This document shows, one piece after another, positions 51,812 through 59,871 of a DNA stretch of 64,000 bases; the first letter of the stretch is position 1; each line of letters begins with the position of its first letter. The translations under genes were made by a program, and so were the position numbers. The stretch comes from Xanthomonas floridensis. Its GTDB lineage: Bacteria; Pseudomonadota; Gammaproteobacteria; Xanthomonadales; Xanthomonadaceae. The notes beneath the pieces are model-generated. The model saw only the letters and a list, made by a program, of their open reading frames with translations, was not told where the DNA came from and did not search any database. The DNA lies in NCBI RefSeq assembly GCF_001642575.1, contig NZ_LXNG01000003.1, forward strand, positions 62,001-126,000, given 5' to 3'.

Positions 51812-53182
51812 TCAGCCGCCGTAGCGTTGCTGCAGCATCGTAAACGCCGAGCGCAGCGCCAGCGCTTCGCCGCCGGCGGGGCGGCCCGGGCGGTCGCTGT
51901 CGTTCCAGGCGTAGACGTCCAGATGCGCCCATGGCTGGCCTGGTGCCACGAAGCGCTCCAGATACAGGGCCGCGGTCGCCGCGCCGGCCATGCGCGAGCC
52001 CGCATTGGCCATGTCGGCCACATGGCTGTTGAGATAGCGCAGGTAAGGCCGCCACAACGGCATGCGCCAGACCGGGTCGCGGGTGTGCTCGCCGGCGCTG
52101 ATCCAGGCCTGTGCCAGCGCATCGTCGTTGGCGAACAACGCCGGCAGATCCGGGCCCAGCGCGATGCGCGCCGCGCCGGTGAGCGTGGCGAAATCCAGGA
52201 TCAGATCGGGCTTTTGCTCGGTGGCGTAGCTCAGTGCATCGCACAGCACCAGACGGCCTTCGGCATCGGTGTTGTCCACTTCCACGGTGACGCCGGCGCG
52301 GGTGGTGAGCACCTCGCCGGGGCGAAAGGCATTCGGGCCTACGGCGTTTTCCACTGCGGCAATCAGCAGGGTGAGCCGAACCGGCAATTGCTGCGCCATC
52401 ACCAGCCCGGCCAGTGCCAGCGCATGCGCTGCACCGCCCATGTCTTTTTTCATGTTGCGCATGCCATCGGCGGGCTTGAGATCCAGCCCGCCGGTGTCGA
52501 AGCACACGCCCTTGCCGACCAGCACCAGATGCGGATGCGCGGCGTCGCCCCACTGCAGCTGGATCAGTCGCGGCGCACGATGCGAGGCGCGGCCGACGGC
52601 GTGGATGGTGGGAAAGTTCTGCGCCAGCAGCGCATCGCCAACGATCGCCTCCACCTGCGCGCCGTGGGCCTGTGCCACTGCACGGGTGGCCGCTTCCAGA
52701 TGCTCCGGGCCCATGTCTTCGGTGGGCGTGTTGACCCAGTCGCGCACGCGGATGCAGGCCTCGATCAGGGCGCGCGTCGGTGCGGACGGCGTGGCTGCCA
52801 GTTCGGCCGGTGCGCGCGGTACCTTGCGGTAGCGCGCAAAGCGGTAGGCGCCCAGCCCCCAGCCCAGGTGCAGCAGCGCCTGCTCGGCCTCATCCAGCGG
52901 GGTCGCCACGGTCCAGCGGCTGGCCGGCGGCAACGCCATCGGCGCGTGCGCGTAGGCGTAGGCATCGGCGCGGTCGCCGATCCCGATGACTGCCCCTGCC
53001 AGGCCCTGGTCGTCCGGCAGCAGCAAGACGCTGCCCGGCGCGGCATCGAAACGCTGTGCCTGCGCCCACGCCAGTACGCGGGTGGGCTGTCCGGCGCACC
53101 AGTGCGCGAAACCTTCGCGGTCAAGCACGTGCAGCGGCAGCGCGGCGGCGGTGGGATCGGTGAAACCGGTGAGGTGCGACAT
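51812..53182 (-). CDS. Leucyl aminopeptidase family (M17) metallopeptidase
   Basis: A 456-residue peptidase of family M17. The binuclear metal and active-site residues are in 'LVGKGVCFDTGGLDLKPADG' and 'MKKDMGGAA', followed by the M17 signature 'VEVDNTDAEGRLVLCDAL'. The N-terminal domain is short and divergent, so this is a PepB-like or uncharacterised member rather than canonical PepA. The ATG at 53182 has AAGGA seven bases upstream; an ATG at 53188 is too close to it. It starts 40 bases after the HAD gene and should share its transcript. Confidence 0.9.
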   Translation of the reverse strand: MSHLTGFTDPTAAALPLHVLDREGFAHWCAGQPTRVLAWAQAQRFDAAPGSVLLLPDDQGLAGAVIGIGDRADAYAYAHAPMALPPASRWTVATPLDEAEQALLHLGWGLGAYRFARYRKVPRAPAELAATPSAPTRALIEACIRVRDWVNTPTEDMGPEHLEAATRAVAQAHGAQVEAIVGDALLAQNFPTIHAVGRASHRAPRLIQLQWGDAAHPHLVLVGKGVCFDTGGLDLKPADGMRNMKKDMGGAAHALALAGLVMAQQLPVRLTLLIAAVENAVGPNAFRPGEVLTTRAGVTVEVDNTDAEGRLVLCDALSYATEQKPDLILDFATLTGAARIALGPDLPALFANDDALAQAWISAGEHTRDPVWRMPLWRPYLRYLNSHVADMANAGSRMAGAATAALYLERFVAPGQPWAHLDVYAWNDSDRPGRPAGGEALALRSAFTMLQQRYGG

Positions 53183-53222
53183 GGACATCCTTCAATGGCG
53201 CCATGCGCCAGATGGGGGCGGC

Positions 53223-53960
53223 TCAGGCGGGAAGGCAGATGCCATCACGCGCGGCGCCGGGGTGCGGTTGCTGGACATCCAGCCAATCGGCCAGCCCGGT
53301 GAGGCTGTCGAATTCCAGGTCCGGCTGCTGGGTCGGGTGCGACCACTGCGCGCCGTCGCGGTTGATCCAGCACGCGCGCAGCCCGGCATCCAGCGCGCCG
53401 AGCACATCCATGCGCTCGTGGTCGCCCACATGCAGCACCTGTGCAGGCGGTACCTCCAGGCGTGCGCAGGCGGCCAGGAAGATGCTGGCCTCCGGCTTGG
53501 CGCTGCCGTGTTCGCGCGAACCCAGCTGGAAGGCGAAGTGGTGCATCAGCCCGATACGCTGCAGGTCGGCATTGCCGTTGCTGAGCGCGGCGACCGGCAC
53601 GTGCCGGGCCATGCGTGCCAGCGCATCGAGCGCATCCGGGTAGCACTCCACCTGATTGCGCGCGGCATAGAACACCTCGTAGGCAGGCTCCACCAGGGCC
53701 AGATCGCCGCCGCTTTCGCGCAAGGCCATCTCCAGTGTCAACCGGCGCAGCGCGCTCAGGTCGTGATGCAACTGCGGGTTGTCGGCGAAGCTGCGTTCGC
53801 GCAGCTCGCGCATGGCCTCCACCGGAAAGCGCTCGGCGGTCACCGGACTGTGCTCGCGCATCCAGTCGTACACCACCTGGTCGATGCGCGCACCGATCGG
53901 CGCAAAAGGCCACAACGTATCGTCGAGGTCGAGGGTGATGGCGCGGACGAGAAAGCTCAT
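53223..53960 (-). CDS. HAD-superfamily hydrolase (subfamily IA)
   Basis: A 245-residue phosphatase-like protein. Motif I is 'TLDLDDTLWPF' with the nucleophile Asp11 region, motif II the Ser in 'VAALSNGNADL', motif III the Lys in 'GSAKPEASIF', and motif IV 'VGDHERMDVLGALDAG'. A helical cap lies between motifs I and II. The substrate is unknown, probably a small phosphorylated metabolite. It precedes the aminopeptidase gene on the minus strand, with heptamer repeats upstream. Confidence 0.93.
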   Translation of the reverse strand: MSFLVRAITLDLDDTLWPFAPIGARIDQVVYDWMREHSPVTAERFPVEAMRELRERSFADNPQLHHDLSALRRLTLEMALRESGGDLALVEPAYEVFYAARNQVECYPDALDALARMARHVPVAALSNGNADLQRIGLMHHFAFQLGSREHGSAKPEASIFLAACARLEVPPAQVLHVGDHERMDVLGALDAGLRACWINRDGAQWSHPTQQPDLEFDSLTGLADWLDVQQPHPGAARDGICLPA

Positions 53961-53984
53961 CGCGCGATTTTACGGCCGTTACGC

Positions 53985-54014
53985 GGGAATGGGGAATCGG
54001 GAGTGGGGAATGGG
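53985..54014. repeat. Heptamer repeats, left arm of an inverted pair
   Basis: GGGAATGGGGAATCGGG is followed by more units of the type GGGAATn. It is the complement of the right arm at 54053-54082, so the two can pair as an imperfect long hairpin across about 40 bases. Located between the HAD and AI-2E genes. Confidence 0.75.
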
Positions 54015-54052
54015 TAGAGCAGCGCAGCTGCGGGCAGCATCACTGCTCTTGC

Positions 54053-54082
54053 GATTCCCGATTCTCAAATCCCGATTCCCGG
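54053..54082. repeat. Heptamer repeats, right arm of an inverted pair
   Basis: GATTCCCGATTCTCAAATCC and the following bases are the reverse complement class of the left arm at 53985-54014. The array ends exactly before the stop codon of the AI-2E gene. Confidence 0.75.
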
Positions 54083-55189
54083 CTACTCAAGCAGCCTCGC
54101 CCAGCGCTGCATGCCCTCGACCCGGCTCAGCACCATCTTGATGCAGACCAGCAGGGGCACCGCCAGTAGCAGGCCGACCATGCCCCACAGCCAGCCGAAC
54201 AGCATCAACGCCAGGATCAGCATCAGCGGCGAGATCGCCATGCGGCGGCCCAGCACGATGGGGGTGACGACCTGGCCTTCGATGGTGTGCAGCGCCAGGT
54301 ACAGGATGGCCGGCAGCAGCGAAGACAGCGTGGTGCGGAATTCCACAAAGCCCATCAGCAGCATCAGCATCACGCCGATCAGTGGGCCGACGTAGGGCGC
54401 GAAATTCAGTAGCGCCACCACCGTGCCCCACAGCAAGGCCTCGGGCAGTGGAATCTGCAGGACATACAAGATGCCTGCAAAGACCAGACCGACCAGGGTG
54501 TTGATCACGCTGATGGTGAGTACATAGCGCGACACCTCGCGCTCGATGTCCAGCATGATCTCGGTAGTGAAGCGTTGCTGTTGCCGGTTGGGCAACAGGG
54601 CGATCGCATGCCGTTGCAGGCTTTCGCCGTAGACCATGAAGAAGAAGGTCAGCAGCACCACCGCAAGCACCGAGGCAGCCAGCTTGGGCGTACGCACCAG
54701 GGCCTTGTACGGGTCGTCCATCTGCGTGCGCACGATCTGCACGCCGCGCTGGCCTTCGCCACCCGCTGCGCGTGCAAAATTCTCTGCAGCCTGGTTGGCC
54801 TGCATCACCGGCTTGGTGAAATCGCGCACGTCACGGGCAATCTGGCGCATCTGTCGCGGCGCCTGCTGCACCCATTCGGCCGCCGGACCGGCCAGCTGCG
54901 CGGCCAGCGCGACCGTGCCCGCCAGGCCCAGGCACAGCACCATCAACGCGCCGAGAAACCGTGGAATGTACAGCTTGCGCAGTCCGCGCAGGATGGGGTT
55001 GCCGATCAGCGCGAAGAACGCTGCCAGCATGATCGGCAGGATAATGGTCTGTGCCGCCCACAGCGTGTAGCCCACAGCCAGCGTGGCCAGCACGACTAAT
55101 GAGGCAGGGGCGCGCGGACGCGGTGCCGGAGGCGGCGGAAGCGATTCTGCCGGTGCGGCAGGGTCCAGTGATTCGACGGAGAGAGACAT
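54083..55189 (-). CDS. AI-2E family (PerM-type) transporter
   Basis: A 368-residue inner-membrane protein with about seven to eight helices. Conserved segments of the family are 'VFAGILYVLQIPLPEALLWG', 'LLNFAPYVGPLIG', and 'EGQVVTPIVLGRRMAISPLM' near the C-terminus. A long soluble region lies between helices 3 and 4. Substrates vary; AI-2 export and Na+/H+ antiport have been reported for members, so the name should not be taken literally. The ATG at 55189 follows a GAGAG purine stretch. Confidence 0.9.
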   Translation of the reverse strand: MSLSVESLDPAAPAESLPPPPAPRPRAPASLVVLATLAVGYTLWAAQTIILPIMLAAFFALIGNPILRGLRKLYIPRFLGALMVLCLGLAGTVALAAQLAGPAAEWVQQAPRQMRQIARDVRDFTKPVMQANQAAENFARAAGGEGQRGVQIVRTQMDDPYKALVRTPKLAASVLAVVLLTFFFMVYGESLQRHAIALLPNRQQQRFTTEIMLDIEREVSRYVLTISVINTLVGLVFAGILYVLQIPLPEALLWGTVVALLNFAPYVGPLIGVMLMLLMGFVEFRTTLSSLLPAILYLALHTIEGQVVTPIVLGRRMAISPLMLILALMLFGWLWGMVGLLLAVPLLVCIKMVLSRVEGMQRWARLLE

Positions 55190-55419
55190 GCGCGCCCTGG
55201 CAGCAGACTGGCGTGCTGCCAGCGGTGGGCCATTATCGGCACACCGCGTCAACAGCGCGCACAGAGCCTGTGCGCGTGATGTCACCAGAAGAGTGGAAAC
55301 CTGGCGGCCTCGGCCGCAGTAGCACGACCAGGCCGGTGTCGGACTGAATTACTGTCCAGAGGCAAACCAAAGCCGAAAGCCAGGCTGCGCGGCCTGCCGA
55401 AACACACGCCAGCGCAGTG

Positions 55420-55803
55420 TCAGGCTGCCTGGTCCACCGGAACCTGCACCACCGTTACCGGCGGATCGGCAGCAACTTCCTCTGCATTGTCGGCAGCGCG
55501 TTCGGCCTGTTCGGAGGCTTCCTGCGCACGGTGCGCGGTGAATAGCGCAGAGATCGTGCTGATCATCTGCAGGATCTTGGGAATGCCGCCCAGCTTGCCG
55601 GCGATACTGCCCAACGCTGCCTGCGGCTCGTTGCGGCCGGTGACAAAGCCCAGCCCGAAGCCAACCAGTATGATCCGCATCGGCGACCAGCCGGCACGCC
55701 AGGTCGTGCGCAGTTCGCTCCAGTGCAGGCGCGTTTCCTGTGCGCGGCCTTCCACCAGGAACTCGGCGCGTTCAACGCGTTGACGCAAGGTGCCGAACTT
55801 CAT
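55420..55803 (-). CDS. Small protein of the ElaB/YqjE-type operon (YqjK position)
   Basis: A 127-residue protein. Residues 1-37 are helical and basic; 'MRIILVGFGLGFVTGR' is a short hydrophobic segment; the C-terminus is acidic ('AERAADNAEEVAADPP'). No named family is clear, but its place after the YqjE-like gene matches YqjK in enterobacteria. The start overlaps the stop of the upstream gene by four bases. Confidence 0.7.
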   Translation of the reverse strand: MKFGTLRQRVERAEFLVEGRAQETRLHWSELRTTWRAGWSPMRIILVGFGLGFVTGRNEPQAALGSIAGKLGGIPKILQMISTISALFTAHRAQEASEQAERAADNAEEVAADPPVTVVQVPVDQAA

Positions 55804-56285
55804 GGGTGTCCTCCACTGGCAGGTGCTGCCGCCGGTTCGTCGTCGCTGCTGTCATCGAAGATGCCCAGCTTGACCAGCTGACGGCGCGTTGCATTCATGC
55901 CGGTGTGATCGAAATAGAAGAACACCCGCCATGCCGCGATGGCCGTGACCAGCAGGCTCGCCAACGCGGTAAAGAACATCGCCTGGAACCACGACAGGCC
56001 GGCACGCTGAAGCAGGGCGATGATGGCGCCGGCCAGTAGCAACCAGGACGAGGCACCGAAGACCACGGCAACGCAGGCCCAGGCCAGGCCACGCCCAAAC
56101 GCGCTGCGTGCCAGTTGCAAATCGGCCGACACCAGCCGGCGCAATGCGCGGCTAGTGTCCTTGGCCGAGCCCAGCGTGGCACGACCGGCAGCACCGACCG
56201 CACGCACGCTTTCATCCAGTCCTGGCGTGTCCGGCCGCGCATGTGGCGCGCCGGAATCGCCCACTGTAGAGGCCTGATCGCTCAC
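55800..56285 (-). CDS. YqjE-like (DUF1469/phage holin-type) membrane protein
   Basis: A 161-residue protein with two helices ('GLAWACVAVVFGASSWLLLA' and 'QAMFFTALASLLVTAIAAW') in the arrangement typical of YqjE-like proteins, followed by a charged tail. It stands 3 bases after the ElaB-like gene and overlaps the next. The operon ElaB/YqjD-YqjE-YqjK is associated with stationary phase and ribosome or membrane stress in enterobacteria. Confidence 0.82.
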   Translation of the reverse strand: MSDQASTVGDSGAPHARPDTPGLDESVRAVGAAGRATLGSAKDTSRALRRLVSADLQLARSAFGRGLAWACVAVVFGASSWLLLAGAIIALLQRAGLSWFQAMFFTALASLLVTAIAAWRVFFYFDHTGMNATRRQLVKLGIFDDSSDDEPAAAPASGGHP

Positions 56286-56288
56286 GAC

Positions 56289-56651
56289 TTAGTTGTCGTT
56301 GCCGCGTGCCAGCTTGGCGATGACCCAGCCAGCGGCAAAGGCAACGCCGAAGGCAGCCAGCGGGCGCTCGCGGATCAGATCGGTGGCGCTGTCGAGCAGG
56401 TCGTTGCCCTTGGCAACCAGCACGTCCATCTGTTCCTTGGCGGCTGCACCGCCGAATTCGGCAGCGGCCATGCCGGCCAGTGCGGAGTCGGAGAGTTCGG
56501 CCTTGACGTTGGCGCGACCGAGCTTGAGCTCATCGCCAGCCGCACTGGTCGCACCCTTGACGGCTTCGCCTGCAGCGCTGGCGGCCGACTTCAGGTGGGT
56601 GCCGGCTTCGCTCAGGTTGTCCTTTAGTTGATCGGTATTGGTGGGGCTCAT
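56289..56651 (-). CDS. ElaB/YqjD-like (DUF883) protein
   Basis: A 120-residue protein with an amphipathic helical body ('LKDNLSEAGTHLKSAASAAG' and 'ATDLIRERP') and one C-terminal tail-anchor helix ('LAAFGVAFAAGWVIAKLARG'). This is the DUF883 architecture; E. coli ElaB and YqjD are C-tail-anchored and bind ribosomes in stationary phase. The ATG at 56651 has an AGGAGA-type ribosome-binding site. First gene of the three-gene operon. Confidence 0.88.
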   Translation of the reverse strand: MSPTNTDQLKDNLSEAGTHLKSAASAAGEAVKGATSAAGDELKLGRANVKAELSDSALAGMAAAEFGGAAAKEQMDVLVAKGNDLLDSATDLIRERPLAAFGVAFAAGWVIAKLARGNDN

Positions 56652-56767
56652 GCGATATCTCCTTCGGTCATTGATGGCAGCCGCCACTCACGTGCGGTCG
56701 TGCAGTAGCAATAGCATCGGGGGGGTGTAGGAGGCGTTAGTGGAGGCGGGGTGGAATGCACATCGCG

Positions 56768-58204
56768 TCAACGCATGAGCGCGTCGTATTGCGCGTTGCC
56801 ACGCAGGATGCGCAGCACCAGCTGCTGTGGCTTGCGCTGGAAGTTGGCGCGCCAGCTGGCGAGGTCGGCGAACTCGCCCACGCTGCTGGCCACGATGACA
56901 TCGCCGGAGACCAGGCCGTTGGCTGCGGCGCGTCCACCGCGTTTGACCTCGCTGACCATCACCCCGGTGATGCCGGACTGCCGCAGCGATTCGGGCAGGT
57001 CCACGAAGGTGGCCCCGCTCAGGCGCGGGTCCAGCATGTCGCCGGTCACTGCGCGATCCTGTTCCTTCAGGGTGGTCTTGAGTTTGAGCGGCTTGCCGTC
57101 GCGACGGATATCCAGCGTCACGGCACTGCCCACCGCCTGCAGACCTTCGTAGTTGTGCAAGGCTTCGGCGCTGTCCACGCGCTGGTCGTTGGCGCCCACC
57201 ACCACATCGCCCGGCTGCACGCCGGCAGCGGCAGCGGCGGAGCCCGGCAACACGCGCGTTACCAGCGCGCCGCGCAGCGAATCCACGCCCAGCCCACGCA
57301 ACATGTCCTGGGTGAGGTTCTGGGTTTCCAGGCCCAGGGTGCCACGCACCACCACGCCCTTGGTCACCAATTGCTCGACCACGTTACGCGCCAGGTTGGA
57401 GGGAATCGCCAGGCCCAGCCCGATATTGCCCGCCATGCTGCCCTGCGGATTGAAGCTGGCGGTATTGATGCCCACCAGTTGGCCCTGCAGGTTCACCAGC
57501 GCACCGCCGGAATTGCCCGGGTTGATCGAAGCGTCGGTCTGGATGAAGTTCTGGTAGCCCAGCCCGCGAATCCCGCTGCGCCCCACCGCCGACACGATGC
57601 CGGAGGTGACGGTCTGGGTGAACCCGAACGGGTTGCCGATCGCCACCACGAAGTCACCCACGCGCAGCTGGTTGCTGTCGGCCAGCTTGATGTCGGTGAG
57701 GTTGTCGGCCTTGATGCGGATCAACGCGATATCGGTGTCGGCATCAGAGCCGATGAAGTCGGCCTTGACGGTACGGCCGTCGCCCAGCGTCACCTGCACA
57801 TCGTCGGCGTTTTCGATCACGTGGTGATTGGTCAGCACGTAGCCCTTCTGCGCATCGATGATCACGCCCGACCCCAGCGACTCATTGATGCGGTCCTGCG
57901 GCACCTGCGGAAACAGCCGGCGCAGGATGGGGTCGTTGAAGAACGGGTTGCGGACCCGCACCACCTGCTTGGTGTTGACGCTGACCACCGCCGGCATCGC
58001 CTGTTGCAGCATCGGCGCCAGCGAGGGCACTGGCTGGCCGGCGACCGCCGCGGGCAAGGCAGCGGCCGTCGGCAGGGTAAAGGTCGCAGTGCCGGCTGGC
58101 GTGGCCTCGGCGCGGTTGTCCAGCCAGGCATTGATGCCGGTCGCAGCGAAGCCGCCAAAGGCGGCGGCGAGGGAAAGCGTCAGCAAGGTGGGAAGCGGTC
58201 GCAT
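56768..58204 (-). CDS. DegP/DegQ-type periplasmic serine protease
   Basis: A 478-residue HtrA-family protease with a signal peptide ('LLTLSLAAAFGGFAATG'). The catalytic triad is visible: His in 'LTNHHVIENADDV', Asp in 'GSDADTDIALIRIK', and Ser in 'SINPGNSGGALVN'. Two PDZ domains follow ('VLPGSAAAAAGVQPGDVVVG' and 'SEVKRGGRAAANGLVSGDV'). It should degrade and refold misfolded envelope proteins. Whether it is DegP or DegQ cannot be decided by eye. Its start lies 242 bases from the divergent H1-like gene. Confidence 0.94.
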   Translation of the reverse strand: MRPLPTLLTLSLAAAFGGFAATGINAWLDNRAEATPAGTATFTLPTAAALPAAVAGQPVPSLAPMLQQAMPAVVSVNTKQVVRVRNPFFNDPILRRLFPQVPQDRINESLGSGVIIDAQKGYVLTNHHVIENADDVQVTLGDGRTVKADFIGSDADTDIALIRIKADNLTDIKLADSNQLRVGDFVVAIGNPFGFTQTVTSGIVSAVGRSGIRGLGYQNFIQTDASINPGNSGGALVNLQGQLVGINTASFNPQGSMAGNIGLGLAIPSNLARNVVEQLVTKGVVVRGTLGLETQNLTQDMLRGLGVDSLRGALVTRVLPGSAAAAAGVQPGDVVVGANDQRVDSAEALHNYEGLQAVGSAVTLDIRRDGKPLKLKTTLKEQDRAVTGDMLDPRLSGATFVDLPESLRQSGITGVMVSEVKRGGRAAANGLVSGDVIVASSVGEFADLASWRANFQRKPQQLVLRILRGNAQYDALMR

Positions 58205-58446
58205 GGAACGGATTCCGGGTTACGCGGTGGGAAAGGAATAGGGCGTGTGACTGCGTAAATCAAGCTGAACGAGAGTGCCAGCCGGCAATTTAACTGGTGG
58301 TGAAAGCGCTCTGCGTCGAGGGTTGCCCTCGCGTTGACAGTCCGTGTGGCCCGGCGTAGCGTCCGCTTCATCCGATGCCTGTTCAGCATTCGCCTGCTCG
58401 CGCGCATCGCCCGCGTTTCCCGCATTGATGCCCTTAAGGAGGGTCT

Positions 58447-59253
58447 ATGAGCAACGGAAATGGTGTGACGGCAACCCTGTCCGACGCTGTCGAGAGCGTC
58501 AAGAGCAGCGCAACCGAACTGACCGACACCCTCGTCAGCACCACCAGCGACGCGGTCAGCAATGTGCAGGACGCGGCCGGTGCCGCGGTGGAAGAGGTCA
58601 AGACACGGGTCGCCAAGGCACGCAAGGCGGTGGTCACGGCCGAACAGCGCGTGGCCGAGAAGGCCGGCGAAGCGGCAGGCGCGGTCAAGCGCCGCGTGGC
58701 CAAGACCAAGCGCTCGTTGAGCGCGACCAAGGACGCTGCCAAGGAAAAGCTGGTGGCCACCAAGGATGCGGCCAAGCAGAAGCTTGTCTCGACCAAGGAC
58801 GCCGCCAAGCAGAAGCTGAGCAGCACCAGTGCCGCGGCCAAGAAGAAGATCGCCACCACCAAGGCCGCTACCAGGCAGAAGCTGGAGACCGCCAGGGCCA
58901 GTGCCAAGGCCGAAGCCGCCGCACTGACGGCCAAGACCGCAGCCAAGAAAGCCGCACGCAAGACGGCCGTGGCGACGGTGGGGGCGCGCACGGCGGCCAA
59001 GAAGGCGGCTGCCACATCCGCGGCAGTGAAAAAGTCGACGGCCAAGGGCCTTGCCAAAAAGGCGCCGGTGGCCAAGCAGACCGCCACCCGGCAGGCTGCG
59101 GTCAAGAAAGCACCGCTGAAGAAGACGGCGACCAAGACGGCCTTGAAGAAGGCGGCCAAGGTGACCAAGACCCCGGCAACGCGTGCAGTGGCCAAGACCA
59201 CTGCCGCCCGCAAGGCCGTGGGCAAGAAAGCCGCCAAGCGGGTCACGCGCTGA
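58447..59253 (+). CDS. Alanine/lysine-rich protein: LEA-like 11-mers plus H1-like tail
   Basis: A 268-residue low-complexity protein. Residues 1-60 are helical and acidic-to-neutral. Residues 94-159 are six consecutive 11-mers, the first three reading TKDAAKEKLVA, TKDAAKQKLVS and TKDAAKQKLSS, close to the group 3 LEA motif TAQAAKEKAGE. Residues 160-268 are rich in Lys-Lys-Ala runs like histone H1, HctB and AlgP tails. There is no signal peptide. DNA binding or a desiccation/stress role is inferred. Codon use is still GC-rich. An AAGGAGG ribosome-binding site precedes the ATG; a strong terminator follows. Confidence 0.85.
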   Translation: MSNGNGVTATLSDAVESVKSSATELTDTLVSTTSDAVSNVQDAAGAAVEEVKTRVAKARKAVVTAEQRVAEKAGEAAGAVKRRVAKTKRSLSATKDAAKEKLVATKDAAKQKLVSTKDAAKQKLSSTSAAAKKKIATTKAATRQKLETARASAKAEAAALTAKTAAKKAARKTAVATVGARTAAKKAAATSAAVKKSTAKGLAKKAPVAKQTATRQAAVKKAPLKKTATKTALKKAAKVTKTPATRAVAKTTAARKAVGKKAAKRVTR

Positions 59254-59285
59254 GGCGCCGCGCCATCGGGCGTGTCGCAGGCGGC

Positions 59286-59328
59286 ATAAAAAAAACCGGC
59301 GCTGTTCGCACAGCGCCGGTTTTTTTGT
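59286..59328. terminator. Bidirectional rho-independent terminator
   Basis: ACCGGCGCTG-TTCGCA-CAGCGCCGGT is a 10-bp stem flanked by a run of A on the left and a run of seven T on the right, so it can terminate transcription on either strand. It follows the H1-like gene. Confidence 0.92.
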
Positions 59329-59500
59329 GGGCGAGGGTGGTGGATGGCCTGCGGCGGACAGCCATCTCCATAGACGCGTTGCTCCGGTAAACACCGGCCG
59401 TTACTTCATGACCGACGAACTTCGTTCCGCGGAAAGAGTTGAAGGGAGGGCAACGCGCGGAGCTTGCCGTTGTGCCCATGACGCAGCGCGCACCCTCATC

Positions 59501-59575
59501 CGCCCCTGCGGGGCACCTTCTCCCGCGCCCCTGCGGGGCACCTTCTCCCGCGCCCCTGCGGGGCACCTTCTCCCG
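59501..59575. repeat. 25-bp tandem repeat, three perfect copies
   Basis: The unit CGCCCCTGCGGGGCACCTTC plus TCCCG (25 bp) occurs three times head to tail without change. Each unit carries an internal inverted repeat CCCCTGCGGGG. The family also occurs once near 48214-48250. There are no spacers between units, so it is not CRISPR. Confidence 0.95.
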
Positions 59576-59676
59576 GCGGGAGAAGGGAAAGCGGTATGCG
59601 GGTAGCCTGATCTGCAATCTGCAATCCGTAAGCGACAGGCAGCGAGAAACAGAAACAAGAAAGGGCCAGCAACAAG

Positions 59677-59704
59677 AGGCAGCAAGCAAGAGGCAGCAAG
59701 CAAG
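59677..59704. repeat. 14-bp tandem duplication in a purine-rich tract
   Basis: AGGCAGCAAGCAAG occurs twice in immediate succession. It lies in a tract of about 160 bases (59600-59770) that is strongly purine-biased on the plus strand and AT-richer than the surroundings. Confidence 0.85.
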
Positions 59705-59807
59705 AAGTACGAAGCAAAAGGTGTAGAGAAACAGAAGTGGAAAGCACCGGCAACAGAAAGAAAAAGACAGGGTTCGAGCTATCGCCTCAGTACAGCTGCT
59801 ACACCAC

Positions 59808-59870
59808 GATTCCCAATTCCCAATTCCCAATTCCCAATTCCCGATTCCCGATTCCCGATTCCCGATCCCC
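59808..59870. repeat. Heptamer tandem repeat (GATTCCC/AATTCCC, nine units)
   Basis: Nine consecutive 7-bp units: one GATTCCC, four AATTCCC, three GATTCCC and a final GATCCCC. The array ends at the stop codon of the lipoprotein gene. The same heptamer appears at 39832, 53985 and 54053. Confidence 0.93.
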
Positions 59871-59871
59871 C

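Larger units (their letters stand above)
59329..59871. other. Repeat-rich intergenic region
   Basis: This region of over 500 bases contains a triple 25-bp repeat (59501-59575), a purine-rich stretch of lower GC with a 14-bp duplication (59677-59704), and nine heptamers (59808-59870). No gene is supported. It is the densest repeat cluster of the window. Confidence 0.6.

Noticed and set aside
56756..58258. 500-codon plus-strand frame
   Set aside because: Antisense to the DegP-like protease, whose catalytic triad is intact.
59501..59575. CRISPR-like periodicity
   Set aside because: Three 25-bp units are contiguous with no spacers and no cas gene nearby.
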